Assembly: GCF_030463565.1 (NCBI RefSeq)
Contig: NC_134662.1
Location: 2,294,001 to 2,358,000, forward strand
Reading direction: 5' to 3'
DNA length: 64,000 nucleotides
Source: Pelecanus crispus
Lineage: Eukaryota; Chordata; Aves; Pelecaniformes; Pelecanidae
The number at the start of each line of letters is the position of its first letter. Positions within the stretch are counted from its first letter, which is position 1. Positions 12,201 through 27,200 of the stretch are shown here, in pieces. A model generated the notes under the pieces. It saw nothing but the letters and a program-made list of their open reading frames with translations, had not been told where the DNA came from and searched no databases. A program made the position numbers and the translations under genes.

Positions 12201-15200
12201 GTCTAGCTCACACTAGGAAATAAAGCCATACACTAATAATACACTATTAAAACCCACCAATAATATTAAAATCCACCAAGTCTGTTAGCTGCATCTGTGT
12301 TTCTATCCATTGATCTGCACAGCAGAATAAGCTTGAAACCTCCTATTAGTGTCTGTAAGCTGGGGAGATAAAATGTCATTGCTTCATAGCAGCAAGTTGA
12401 GGAGATGAAGCCTATCTTTCCCTTCTCTCCTGCAGCATGACAAAGCACTCCTATCACAGCTAAGATGCAATCACACAAAAAAGTTTCCCGTGACATGGTA
12501 AGATGTCTACCTGTGGCTGGGTAGTGGAAGCAGGCGGTGGAGCAGTGGAGAGCCAGAAATCCAAGTCTTCTCCCTGAATTTCAAGAGAAAACAAAACCAT
12601 TATGGTTTGTTTTGATACCATTCTTAAAAAAAAAAATTAAACCCTCAAGTTTTCATGGAAACGCACTGCTCCAGAATGCTCATACAGAGATGCTGCAATA
12701 CATTTAGGAGCAAATAGTTCAAAAAGCTTAACTGCAGCCTTTGAGCGTACTTCCAAACCTGGACACAGGGACATAGCTGACAGTAACTGCAAATTACCGC
12801 ACATTATCACAATACCCACAGGCATTGAAAGCACACTGGCTGCATCTTAGAGGAAACCTGCATCTCCACAGAGTGGTTAACAAGAAGGATACTTCCTTCA
12901 GAGTAACTGACAACTAATGTCAGGTTTTACAACTGAAAGATTCTGAGTATACAGGGGACAGGATGTAGAACAGAGGCGAGTTCCACATATTTTGCTACAG
13001 AGTTCCCCATTTTAAGAACAAAATATCAGTAAACTCAGCTTCCAAATTAGATCTGCAAAATCTGCTGTGTAGGTTGCAGTAAGCTGAATTCTGCTAACTT
13101 ATGAGGCTAAGTAAATGTTATTTTTATTAACAGAAATCTTTAAATACCTGCTCTTATGGTTGTAAAAATTTAAGGAAATAAAGGTTGAAAATATTCAGCT
13201 GTTTGAATTGTCAAATGAGACTGTTCCTAAGCAACAAACAAAACACAGTAATAAATATGGCCCATAACAGCAGTTTCTAAAATAACACAAGTCTTGCAGA
13301 ATTACCTTTTTTTCTTCTTCCTCCTCCACTACCTTTTTCTCTTTCTCTTTCTTTTTGCCTTTCTCCCTCTCTTTTTCTTTGTGTTTCTTTTCCTTCTTTT
13401 TGGGTTTCTTGCTCTTCTTCTCTGCTAGGGGAGCTTCTGAGTCTGGCGACTTCAGGGTCTCAACATTTCTGTGTCTCTGCACTGGCAGCTTCTCATTGTC
13501 TGCTAAGGGTCTTAAAAATAAAGAGAGCATTACCCTTTTGCATACGGTCTCCCTTAGCTCAGATTATCTGCTGGATGTCCAAGACAAGGTGTGCTTTGTT
13601 TTTGCAGAGTTGGGCCCCAAAATCTTAAATCAGCACACATTTCTGTACCTGAAGTTTATTTATGTAACTGCAGACACTGCCCTCGTGGATTAGAAGTTAA
13701 TAGAAACAATCTGAAGGTGACCGAGAGCCAAGCTCTTGCTGACACCTGATCGCTCTTAGAAGTGGTAACTACTTGCAGGCTGAGTAACACCTACAGAAGA
13801 ATACATACACATCGCGTTATGCTGCATTGCTGTGGAACCACTCTCAGAGAATGAGCAAAGACGTGAAATGGTACAAAGCATTTGCAACAGTATGGAAATC
13901 CAAGCAGTGGAACCACAGCATGGCTCAAACAGCCCTTGAAGGGCGTGGTTTTTGTTGTTATTGAGAATAGATCACTCCAATTGGAAATTATTTTAAGCAA
14001 TAAATTGTTTCATTTTGGAAGTTTACGCTGTGAGTCTGTACTCTACCATTACATTTAAAAAGTTGTGTTTAATTTCAGATACCCATTTCCAAAAGCATGA
14101 GCAGTAGCTCAGATTTATACTGCATCCCAAATCCATTACTTGGGGAAAAAAGCACCACAGAAATTTCTCCTCTCTTGTCAAACACTGTCCAGAAATCAGT
14201 GAGAAGTTCACCAGTTGCCTCTTCTTCTATTTCTACAACTTTTACTTAACATGAATTAATGTTTGAGCAGCAAACACCAGTTCAGGAAGATTTCTAATGG
14301 TCTCACCTGCCTTAATTTTTTTGCTTCTATTGCATGAAGAACCAGACCCAATTAATTTTTTTTTTTTTCCTTTGAAACAGACACTGTAAGGGCAAGAGGG
14401 ACCCCATCTGTTTGAACAGCAAACAGATCTCATCTTTAAGCTATTTCACATATACCTGTAGGGGAACAGGGATTAGTGCTGAAACTCAGTGCTGAAATAG
14501 ACTCACGCAAATTTGAGGGTCAATGATTTCAATAGTTTCACTACCCTTCAAGTCTGTCCACTGAGATCAACCAACCTGACAAAGAAGGTCAACCACTTAG
14601 CAGTATATTCTTACCTGGAAGGCTTCCCTGAAACCAGACTGCATGTGAGCGTGACACAGACATAGCAGTGCAAGCACAGAAAGAAAGAGAGAGGACAGAG
14701 ACATGAGAAAACGTGACAAGAGAGCACACCGACTCATATGAAATGGAAAGAAAATGGATGGAAACAATCGAAAAGTCCCAAGATGCCTCCTGGAGCACAG
14801 CATTCAGAAACTGCTCTGCTCAGTGTTTTCTATGCTGTTGAGGCTTGTCATGCAAATACGAGGTCTGCAGTCAGAAATTAATTTCCTTTTATACATTTGT
14901 CCCCTGCAGACTCAGAGGAACATGACCAGATCATGAAAAAAAGGAAGTTTTTCAGAAGCTGTTCTTTCAATTTTTAAAAACTCTACATCACTTTTTTTTG
15001 CAAGGTACTGAGGGGCCAAACCGCTACAGATTTGAGAACTGCAAAGAATAGCACAGACTTTAAAGTTATGTATCAGAGAGAGAGAGATACACACACTGCA
15101 CAAGCATACATGTGCCTGCACAGTCTTCAAAACTTTACAGGAGGCATCCATGGACCATAAATCAGCAATTATTTTTAGCGTAGCAATTTTGTAAAACAGC

Positions 15201-18200
15201 AACTAAAAAAAAATCTCCATGTGCAATACTTAACAGCCCACTGCTAATTAGCACGTGGCATGCAGGGATTCAGAGTCTGCTGCACTGCAGCCTGGGGTGC
15301 CAGCGCTGTAAACAACTCCAGCAGCTGAACGGGCCCTTGACTCTGGTCAGTTATGGTATGCACTTCACTCAATCATATTAGAACAACATTTTTCAACAGC
15401 GGAACCACACTGAATATCCACAGGGCAATGGGGATGCTCCGAACTGGTTGTTACTGGTCAAACGATCACAACGCAGAGCGTACAGGCTTGCCGTGTGCAC
15501 AGGGGTTCCGAGATGAACGCAGACGGATGCAGGTCACACTCGGTGCCAATGCAGGTTAGATCACAGGGATACTGGTACACCCAAAAGCTCAGACTAACTC
15601 TCTTGCATCTGAACCCAGCTACACTGCCTGTGCTTTCAGACTCCATGCAGTCACACAAAATGATTCCCCTGCCCCTCCCAAATCCTCGCTGCTTCAGCAG
15701 CTTAGCTTTTATCATCTGTGCTGCAGTGGGAACCAAGCCCAGACGACCATCTAAGGTTACATCCAAGGATGATGAGAGAGACTTAGTCTTTTTACCTAGT
15801 GGACTGTAGGTAGTGCCTTTGCCTGTTTAGCCCCAGACCTGCCCTCATGCATTCTGGTTAGCAATGAAGTAAATTCACCCACAAAACTGTCACTTACTTA
15901 TCCAGATCTATATCAAGTGCCTTATATGGATCATTGGGATCTTTGTCATCTTCATCACTGGGCAGAGCATTCTGCAGGAGAGATAAAGAGACCATCCACT
16001 GAGGAACCAAACCACAAGCAATTTTGAAGCTAAAGCTTTACATCGCCCAAACCAGTTTTTTAAGGTTGTTGACCCTGGAACAGGCCAGCTTGCAGTCAGG
16101 CACAGTAAGTTAAAGGAACAATGCACTTTAATGCAACATCTAGTTACAAGATTAATTTAGAACAGAAAAGCATTCTTCATAAACGGCAGGATTTGAATTG
16201 CCGCTGTTTGGTTTTGATTAAAGGAAATTTTAGGAACAAATACAGATTACATCATTAGCATGTGCAATTAATTACAATCAGCTGCAAACCTGCTGACTAG
16301 ACAGCAAGTTAATATCAAAGTGAAGCAGCAGAGCATAATAAATGAAGTGACTATTTGGACAGCGTTACTTTTATAGCAGAGATGCATACTGTTTGTTTTG
16401 TTGGTTGTTTGGTTTTTTTTTAAAACAGCTTCAGTGGCAATTTTTGTCTTTTTGTGCACAATCATTTCTTCCCCTGCAAAGAATAGCCTGGGACTGTTAT
16501 CAATCAGTCATTTCTTAAACAGCTTTGCAAGAAATCAGAGCTCTTGAACTGCAACAATACAGACTGGCTGGCAATTCTTGAGGGAAAAAAAAAAATCTCT
16601 CAAGAGCAGCACACGGATAAACCCCACAACTCAGACCACCAACCAAAACAACTGACCTCTGGCATCTCTTCTGTTATGATATCGACATGGTGAGCTGGAG
16701 CAATATCCTCCTCACTCTCCGTGTGCAGAGAGTTATGGCGATGATGTTTACCTCTCTTCTCCTTTTTCTGTTTTTTCTTTTTCTTGTCTTTCTCCAGTTT
16801 CTGTTTATGTCTTCGCTCTTCTTCCAGTTTCACATACTGGTCAGACATCGGCATTCCTGTGGAGGAAGCCAAACTGGTTTCAGGCTACAGCCCACGTGGA
16901 CGTTGATCACTGAACAGTATGTTAGGACTGAACCTTGCCTCTACCTTCTCAGAATGAGAAGCATCAACACATCTCTATGCTTCCATTTCATCTCACATAC
17001 AGCCCCTCTAGCACCAGCCTTACTATCACACTCCATCTCTCCAGAAATAGGAGAGAGGCCTATCCTGCTCCCTGATTCCTGTCCACATTAACTGGATTAC
17101 AAAGAGCATCTAAACGTCGGTATTTTAAGTAGAATTGGTGCCATTGCTGGCAACTTTCCATACTTTTGGAAAAAAAACTTTGTTATGTAAGCCTTAAATA
17201 TTTGCACTTGGAACTCAGCACTTGCAATGTACTGCACTTTATCAACAGCTTTTCAGTGCTATATCAAACTAATCATTAGACATAAAACTACCTTTTGATT
17301 TTTGAAACAAGGTATTAAAACAGTATATCCACCATTAGACTCTGCTTAATGTCTCCTGATCACCTTCATCAGCCCTTTAAGACATTGCAAAAGTGACTGC
17401 TACCTACACAGAACAGTGGTTATTAGTTTACATGTTACAGACTTGGCTGCACCATGTACTTAATCACAGAATTACTTCAAATACTGTCTTGAGAGGAACT
17501 GCACTCGGACTGCAAAGTCCTATTTTCAAACACATGTAAGTTAAGGAGATATATTTAAGAATCTAATGAAAGTATGCTCCTTGCCCTTAAAAACCTAAGG
17601 AGGGATTCCTAAGAAGGAATTATTACTTCTGCTTAACTGAATTTCTGTAATTAATTTTAAAGACTAGCTGCACTTACCTGGAACTTTTAAGGGGACAGAA
17701 AGGTCAATCTGGACCACAGGTATATGTTCCACACCTGGAGTATCTTGGTATCTCTGGGAAAATGAAAATTTGCTACATTCTGAGCACTGCCAGATACAAA
17801 TCTATATAAATAGACACATTTCAAAACATCAAGCAGTTTAATCCTTTAAGTGAACATTTTAAAGGATAGGAATGGAATAGCTCAGTACTAAATCCTGTGT
17901 GGTAGCAGAGTGTTATCTTAAAGGCAGCTGATAACTATTATAAAAGACCCTACTTTTAGCTACAGTTTTTTTAACCCTGCTACTGCCCTGAAGAAGGCTT
18001 GTTGCAACTCTGAAGAATTTCTGGTTTGTGTTTTATTGCTAATAACTTGCCACTTCAAAAGACAGATTTTGAGATCTGAATTGAGGAAAATGGGGAAGTC
18101 CTTAGGATATACAGGGAATAAAGCGGGTTCTTTCCCTGAAAAAGGTGCTAAGAACAGACCACAATGACCTTTTGATCCATAAACCACACCGCATGTTCAA

Positions 18201-21200
18201 GGTTCGCCCTCCCTTCATTGCTCTTAACGACATGCCTGGCAATCTGAACCCTTCCACCACCCAGAGGTGGGATAAACTACCTTCACAGGAATTTGTGACA
18301 CAAGGGCACAGAGAAGTGTTCCTCTACAGCTTTTAGAGAGTCCTTGCTGAAATATGAACGCTGCACTTTCCATGACAAGTTAATCCAGATTGTTCCAAAC
18401 TACTCTGTAATGGGAGCTGTGACAATCACCACTTCCTTATTTCTAAACTGGAGGTCCACCAGAGATTCACAGAAGGCTGGCTGCTCTTGTGATATTCGGT
18501 CATTTGTGAGTTTCTCAACACAAACAAGACTTACAAAAATAGTTGTAGGTAGCCACTCCAGTTGGCACACTATTAAGTGATCAGAATTGCAGTGGAAATA
18601 ATCAGAATGTCCCAGAAGGAAGCTGCAGCTCTGACATTCAGCAAGCCTTCACACAATTACATGAGAGGCAAGCAAGAGATTTTAATTCAGACTCACTCAC
18701 CTTCTGCGGGGAAGGAGAGCTTTTAATATAAAATGGGTTGTTTGCCTGTTCTTGTTTCCGGGCTTCTCGACGCTGAAAGCAAAAGAGTATTTGTAGTTAG
18801 AATGTTTGTTTATAAGCAAAGAGAGATAAAAGGCATCAAAATGCAAAATGCAATCTCCCTGAATTTTTGGAACAATGTGTAACTACTTGCAAAAAGACTA
18901 CAGCATAGTAGCTTGAGTATGATAAACCAGTTTTGAGTTACAAGACGTACTAGAATGTAACTACAAGTGCTGTTACTACTGTAACTAATATTTCTTAGAA
19001 CATCCTTTCTTTGCTTTTTAAGTCTGGACCAGAGAGAGTAACTTCTGAAGACCAGATTTGGATGGCAATTCAAATGTTTCTATTTTCATTTTTGCAAAGA
19101 GAGGAAGAAGTGAAGACTTATCAATAAAAAGTTTCCTGTCTGAAACCCAAAAGGTCAGAAGCGAGAAAGGTGGTTATCGCTACTGAGAACAGCCACATTA
19201 CAGTAATTCATAGAAGCTGCTAAAGTCCATGAGCAAAGATGCTGCTGCTTTTCCTGCTGATATACAGCACACAGAGTAACAGAAGTACACCAATGGAAGA
19301 GGTGTGTAAAAAACCAAATAGTTGCAGAGCTCAGCACAAGTGTCCATCCTCAAGACCCTGTACTTCAAAGCGAATTGCACTAGACACCGCAGTTTACAGG
19401 TCAGATTTTTTACAAGAGCTCAAAACTCCTAACAAGGGCCAAGTTTTTATAATATCTTGCTTCCATTTGGACAAGATAGGCAAGCTAGACTTCTAGGAGA
19501 ACTTTATATTGGATGTATTCCACAATGCCTAAAAAAATACCTGTATTCAAATACATGTATTTTGTTCACATAGAATCGTTAGATTTCCTGAGCTGCAGAG
19601 AGCAGAATGGCCCCCTGGCTACACGGAGAATCCACAACAGCTCCAACTGCTCTAGTACCACTTACAACATTACTAATGAATTATGTAGGGAAAAGCATTT
19701 TAACATTCACTCACTCTGGCCAGTTCCTCTTCATCTATTTCTGGCTGTCTATGTCTGGAATGCCTTTGTTCCTCATCATGAAAAATTGTTTTGGGCTTTT
19801 CATCTTCAGACTCACTGTCTGATGGAGGTTCATTGATCCAGGCATCAAGGTCCAAGCTGGTAAGAATTGCAGTAAACAAACAAATAGCGTGACTCAGTAC
19901 CCCTGAGTATTTCAGTGTTTCTCCTCATATACTTAGCTTTACTATTTAAGAGTTTAAAAGTTTAAATAAGGCTTTGGGAGAGAGAAGAAACCTCACCCCT
20001 CTGGAACTGGTACTTTCTTCTGTGCTTTAGGAGCCACGGGGTTCAGCTCACCAGCAAACAGGGCTATTACTTCCTCAGCTACAGGTACTTCTTTTATTTG
20101 TAGCTTCTGAATATATTTTATTAATTGCAAGATGCAAGAAGCCTAAAAACAAATGCAGAAGTAATTTGAGAATTAACATTAACAAACTGAACCAAAAAAA
20201 TCAACTGCAATGAATATCAGCAGAAGACAACTATTCTACTCCGTCAAGGGAATTAAGGGAAGCAGCATAACTGCAGATTTAGAGCAAATGTAAAAAAATC
20301 CATGTTAACCCTCTCTTCTACCTGGGTCCTTATGTGCTTGCATAATTTTAAAATTGAATTGTTTTGCATGAAATTCTTGCAAGCAGTCTTCAGAGGTGGC
20401 ATCGAACTGGAATAAGAACTGGGCTCTGACATGGAATGTCACCACTCTTCCCAGTCCTCTAGTTCTAGAGCTTCTCTTTTACCAAGTTACAAAGTACAGA
20501 ATAAACGTACCACTCCATTGATAACAATGGCTTATATGAAACATGCACGTCCGCAGAAAATGACATACGTGCTCCAAGACAAATGAGAGACTTTGTACGG
20601 TAAATTCTGAAGTAATTTTGTTCTCTTACCCTCTCCTGAACTTCTAGATCTGCACTCTGTACAAACTGAGGCAAACGCTCAATCATCAGCTGTGTAATTT
20701 CCTGAGCTGCTTCCTTTTCCCCAGATTGCTCTTTCTGCTGTAGGATGGATGCATAGAGCTTCACCATGTTCTGGACATAAACTGCCTGGATGTGGCCTGG
20801 TAGAGTTGTAACTTTAGGCCTCAACATTGCTTCTAAAGTTTGGTTTGCTTCCTCCAGGTGTCTATAAAGACAGAGTGGACAGATGAAAGACAGCAATTGA
20901 GAAATTTCAACATTTCATCAGTCTTCATGGAGAAGAATTTTTCAAAAACCTCAGTTGCAGTACAAAGTGCTGCAGAAAGACAGGACAGACTACAAACACA
21001 TAATCATTTGCTCTCTGCGCATCTTCCCCTTCCAAATTACAGTAGTAACATGGCACAGAAGAATTTACAGCTTTTTCCTTTTACAGAGGGGAGGGACACC
21101 TCAGTTTCCACCTTTACGAGTTCAGAATTCGCTCCATTAACTAAGCATTGCACTTGTAAGTGCCAACTCCATTGACAGTCTGGATCTAGCAGCCCAACTA

Positions 21201-24200
21201 CCTTCCTGCCATTCTGTGCTTCACCACTTGCATCAACGAGGTTGTATTTCCAATCATTTACTGAACAAAAATAAAATCTAGTAGGCAATGCTTAATACAA
21301 AGAACACAGATCGTAACAGTTGCTTTAATAAGTCTCATGGCCTTACTCAAAACTGTCTGCTCACAACTAAATGGAAGATGGACAAAAAAGTTGCTGGTCC
21401 ATTACAAATGGAAAGCTAAAGTCCTTTCAAAGTAAAAATGTGATCAAATTGAAAAAGGAGAGTATGTTCTCTTGCTTCTTAATCTACAGTGTTCTTTGCA
21501 GAACTTTTTTAATTAACTGAAGATCTGAGCCATATCAGTGTTCCCTAAAAATACCACAACTACTATGTGAATTTAAACTGGAACCAGTGTTCAGAGTGAA
21601 AATTACAAGAAGAGACACCAAGCCAGATGATAAAAGGAGACTACAGCATCATGGCCTGTCCAGCTTACCAAAATGAAAGCTAGGTAAGCATGTGTAAGCA
21701 CACACAACTGAGAGACAAAAACACCTATTTAAGCTAAAAGGCACTGTTGGCACAAGAACATTGAGAATTGCGCTACTGCGGGTACAGATAAGTTTTGAGC
21801 AAAAGAGATGATTTCTAATCCCCAGAAAGATCAGGTTCTGCAAAAACCTTTCAACAAGGGCAAAACAGGGAGGAGAGCAAAAACCAATTCAGTCAAACAT
21901 GGGGACTGGATTTTGCCTGTGATGTAAGTGAGGTTAGACATTAACGGTTAAGGAGTTCCTTCAATGTATTAACATCTTACTGCTTATACCCACAATTATG
22001 CCTTCCTGCATGAGTGGGCAGGACTACAGAGATAAGAAAAAAGACCAGATATTCAAAATGAAGTATCCATCTTGGTAGAAACAGCTGAGGAGGCTTATGG
22101 GAGCGGTAAAGAATTTGTTAGCTTTAGGGTACGTATTCTGAACTATCCTTCTCTCAAAAATACTTTTCAGTGACCTGAATCTTTGCCTGAAAGAAGCCGC
22201 TCAAAGCACGTCAGGCTTTCTGTTTGCACTTACTCAGAGAACTCCCCACATATCCAAGCAGCAGCATAAAGCACCTCACAGATCCCATTTCTCTGGGTGT
22301 TGCTGGCTATGAGATGAGCATTGTCCAGAAGCATGGCCATTTGAGAAACTGCAAATTTACGAATAGCTTTAACTCTGATAGCTACATCTAACATCTGAGC
22401 TGCTATAAGATGCCCATGTCGCGTGCCTTCCAACCGGGTCAGCTCCACCAAGATGCTTATGTACCTACAAAAAGTGAAAGGGATGCAATTTTATCAGCAG
22501 ACAATCATGCATTACCATTGCTGATGATCTCAAAGGTGACATATAAAAACACTGACCATTCAAAGTTTGTGATATATTGGTAATTGGACTGACTACAAAT
22601 ATCTATGATTTTGGTCAGCAGCTCATCCCGGTACGTCGTCCCTTCTGCTTTATCCACGTGAATCATCAGTTTCTTCACTATCTCCATCAAGTTCTTCTTC
22701 GATACCTGTTAAAGAGTTATTGAAGGGTTGAACCAAAACTAAGCCATTGCCCATACTGTCAAGTCCTTCTAATTCCATTAAAGCAGCTGCTAGCTCTTTG
22801 ACAGACCTGTGTCACGTGTTAACGAGAAATCAGAACCAGCTCTCTAGGCCCCAGTTTCAGTCCCAATTGAAAAAGGAACCTGTTTATTTCTTATCAATGT
22901 TGTTATTAAAGCAGATCCAGCACAAGTATGCAAGACCACGCTGTGGGAGAGCTGAGAATAAGAATTACTAGCAGCAATACAGAAATCCAGGAGAAAATTA
23001 ATCTTCTACTCTGCCAGGTAGAAAATTTCATGGTTTAAAACATTTTTGCTTCTAAACTAAACAAATTTAACAGTCATTAACATCCAATGGAATTCTAGCA
23101 TTTCAAGACATAGCTGTATTAACTTGCTCTGGAAACTTATTTGTCCAAAGAAAGTGACCAAGATATTCAGTAAATATCACCAGTTATTGTGACTCACTGC
23201 TTCCAGCTATGAACTCTCAATAGAGACACGTTAAAGACACCACTAACAAAACACATATGTAATAGTATTTCTACAGTCATTCACTACACAGCACTCTTCC
23301 TCAGAGGCAGGGTTGAGCAAAATGGTAGACCTTCTCCGAGGTTATCTTTTGACTGCAGACATAACAAGCAGAATTTGAACTCCAAGAACTAAGAATGAAC
23401 TCCAATTCTCTTTGCAACAACATCAAAACCACTGTCCTGATCAAACGTTAATGAAGTTATTCTCCTCTCATGAGGAGTACCAGACAAAAGGTGTCCTCCT
23501 TATTTTTCACTTTCTCCTCTAAAATAGGAAGCTATGAGACCTATCTATCACAACTCCTTTGTGAGGAGGCTCCTTTGTGGGGGGGCACAGACTCTTGAGT
23601 GAAAGGCACTTTGCTATATAAATCATAACCACAGCCCTTTCAGAAATCGGATGTTGTCACTACAAGGTTGCCCCTGTAGCCTACGCACATTTTATAAACT
23701 ACCCTGTACAGCTGCAGAATGCATGCACAAAACTGGTGGCGTACAGGAGACCAAACAGAATGAGAGTCTGCACATGTCATTAAAAGGCATAATAAAACTT
23801 ACAGTGAAGGGCAAATTTGATAAAGCAGCTTAAAGCTGCCTTCTCCTGTTGTTTCAGAGTGTTTCAGACCGCGTAACTTACATCAACCTGAGCTATGGTG
23901 TGCTGCAACGTGGACTGCAACACAGAACTGCACAGACCTATCCAAATATGCCTGTGGTCCACTTTAAACCTAGACTAAAGCCAGAAGGAGCAGCTAAGGC
24001 TTAGGCATTAGAAAAGCAGCCTTCTGGGTGACTTCCACAGTGCCCGAACTCAGAAACTCCTTCCAGTCTGAATCAAAGTTTTTTAAAGTCCTCTAATGCC
24101 GTGCCAGATCTTTTACTTGTCAGAAGCGCCAGAAAAGATATGGGCGTTATTACCACAAGACTACTGGGGAGAGGGGAAGAAAGTCACATGTTTTTCTTAA

Positions 24201-27200
24201 ACATCAGCCTCCTAAAGGGTCACAGGGGCTGGAGAGGAAAGGAAATGAAATATATGTAGAAACATACCATGCCATATAGGAGATCTAAAGCTCTGAGTCG
24301 GATAGACTCATCTTTGTCATCCAAACATTGGAGAATGAGATCCTTGTGAGACTGAACTGATTTAGGATGCGTTTTCAGGATTTTGGACATAGCTAACAGT
24401 CCCAGGTATTTCACTGTGAAAGACAAAATAAAACTTCTTTCCAAATATAGAAACACTGTTTTGTGTTGAGCATGAAATCTTAATACCAAGTGCTTCTACC
24501 ACCTTTAATACACTCAAAAAGCCACGATGAGGAAGAGAACTTTTGAGAAACAGTGTATCACAGATTACAGTCTTTGATTTCATAATCTCATATACAGGCA
24601 AGTAATTACATATATATTCTTCATTTCAGTCTTCTTATACCTCAAGTTTTATCACTGATTTATATAGAAACTATGGGTTTTGAGAACACGCATCCTAGGA
24701 TGAACACAGCTTTAAAAGCACCAACAGGACTGATGTATGAAGTAGCAACCTTGTTCTCGACAGGAAAAATTCGTAAGGCAGGAAAAAGGTTTGCACAAAA
24801 AAAGGATTTCCCAGTGTTCTTTGCAGTCACTAAAATAAATTACACTATAGAAGACCCCTCTCTACTTTCCAAGCAGCAACTTTATAAAAAGGGAGAACCC
24901 AGAGCATGGAAAGAGAAGTGGTTTAGACTTACAAGACCACAAACAGTAGTAATAATGATCTCTTTTTTTTTTTTTCTTTTTTTTAAAAAGTTCATTATAG
25001 GAAGTGCTATCAAAAATTATCTCCACATTTAAAAACCCAGGAACTGTTTATGATGTACCAGGCACTACAATACTGAACAAGCTGTTTGGAGAAACAGCTC
25101 ATTGCTCTAAGACTGCTGCAATTTATCCCCAGTGGCTGGCTGCTAGAAGCTTCCATGAAGACAAGCAACATACTTACAGTTCTGGTCAGAATCTTCTATC
25201 AATATCCTTAACTTCTGAACACAAAGCTGGAAAAAAGATCATGTCATGCTTATTACAAGCCTTAAAAGTCTTAATTAGAATAACTCTTCATAAAGTTTAT
25301 TCAGTACACAAGGAAGCATTGTGACCAAGACCCAGGGCCTTTAGTAAGAGGGTCTTGTTGCATTAACAGATTTCAAAACAAAAGGAACCTCTGTATGATT
25401 GTATTGATAGTAGCAGCTGAATAAGAGAGTTAGGAAAGCTCTAAATGAGAAGAATCTGCATTTTAGAGCAAAGTAAATAAGAGACTTTATACAGGAAATG
25501 CTCCAGTCCGTAGGCTTCCACCTAAGTGAGAGCGCATGAGGGAGCTACTGCTTTAACTTTTGGCAGAGGAACACAATCCAATTTCTCCATGGCACTTGGT
25601 ATTACACAGTAGAGCAGAACAAATAACCCCACCGAACCCCAATGCTGTACCTGGATGCTAGCGCTGTGATTAGGCATCCCAGAGGACAGAGAGATCAAAA
25701 CTGCAATACACAAGCACAAATTTCAGTTAGTATTTCTGTTCTGAATGAATGCAACAACACAATACCTAAAGGTCAACAGCTAGCTCAGCTCACAAGGAAA
25801 GATGCCAGTTTATTTTATTGTTTGCCTGCCTGCTTGGACTTTTGGGGGGTCTGGGGGGAGAAGAGAAGGTTGTGAACAAACTCTAGTTTCATATACCTTA
25901 AGAGTAATAATAGCAGGGCAGGAGAAAAAGTGTAAAGGTAGGAATTGCTGGAACAGCCAGGTCAAAGCTGCTTTTCATTACACTTTGCTCTCATTAAGGT
26001 TTACTTTACTGATAGCGTGTAGCAGTCAAGGCTGTAAATATGTCATCAGCTACAATGTTTAAGTGTGCACTTCCCTAATGTAACAAGATGCAGCAATGGA
26101 TGCTAGAGTTTAATGTAATTAGATTGGAGCTTTAATCAAGCCAGCAAGAGCCTCAAGGCACAAATCAGGTCCCATTGTTGATTATATTGGACATTTGTAA
26201 AGCCTGGCAGCACGCAACCCCACAGCAGAAAAGGTGGCGTTATCTTGTTAACTGCTGCTGCCACACAGCACGTCCATGGCAACACCAACTCTTACCGAGC
26301 CAGTCACACACACTGACCTTGGTGACTAAAAAGTATAGCGGCATCTTGCTCTCAATAATCCTGCTGAGCTACATTTCAGAGAAGGTGTGCTGGATGCTAT
26401 CATTTCGGGTCATGCAAAGAGCTGGCAGGTCAAGGTGCTGCTCTAACACAGGCACACAGCTTCATATCTCATTTTCTGAATTTGAGTTTTACATGCTCAG
26501 TTGGTTAGAGCATGGTGCTAATAATGCCAAGTTCACAGGTTCAATCCCTGCTTACTGCAGTGGGGTTGGGCTCGATGATCTCTCAAGGTCCCTTCCAACC
26601 CAAAGCATTCTATGATTCTATGATTACTGTCCCCAAGGTGTCCTGGGTGCGTGAATTTCCCTTCAACCCACAAAATTATCCTATTGTACCTCAGCGAAGC
26701 ACACCCTCATCCACAACAGAATTAACCTCCGTGTTATTTTTTCCCCCTATCATAATGTCATCTCACATTTCCCTGAAGGAATGAACGAATACGAAGTGAG
26801 TGACAGATCACTCTTTCCTCTTTGAACTGACCCAGTACAGCAAGTTCCTGCATCATTATCCAAACCGCCCACAAGAGACAGGCTTATGGCCAAACCGTGG
26901 CTGTCGATAACCCTCTACTTCCATGCTAGGCTAGGAAAAGTGCCAAGTCTGAGCTGGAATACTGTGTTATCCCTTTTTGCCTTTGTTTCTCTCTCCATCC
27001 CCATTCCGGAGTTCACATCCCTCCCCCAGAAATTGAAACTGTAAATCAATTATTCCAATTACCTCCTTTAAGGAATTATACCAAGTTTTTAAGCCGTGAA
27101 ATTGTAGAATTAAAAAATAAGCCTGCTCCTTCATCACATAAGAAAACTTTGCCAATGTTTCCATGGGGTACCAGAGTTTTTTTAACTCTATTGCTGCTGG

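Noticed and set aside
13355..13693. Plus-strand frame rich in Phe/Leu/Ser
   Set aside because: It is the complement of the Lys/Glu-rich AP3D1 exon 22 and has no independent support.
26491..26560. Functional tRNA-Ile gene
   Set aside because: The A and B boxes and anticodon arm are recognisable, but the acceptor stem is not formed and a CR1-like tail follows directly, so it is a SINE.
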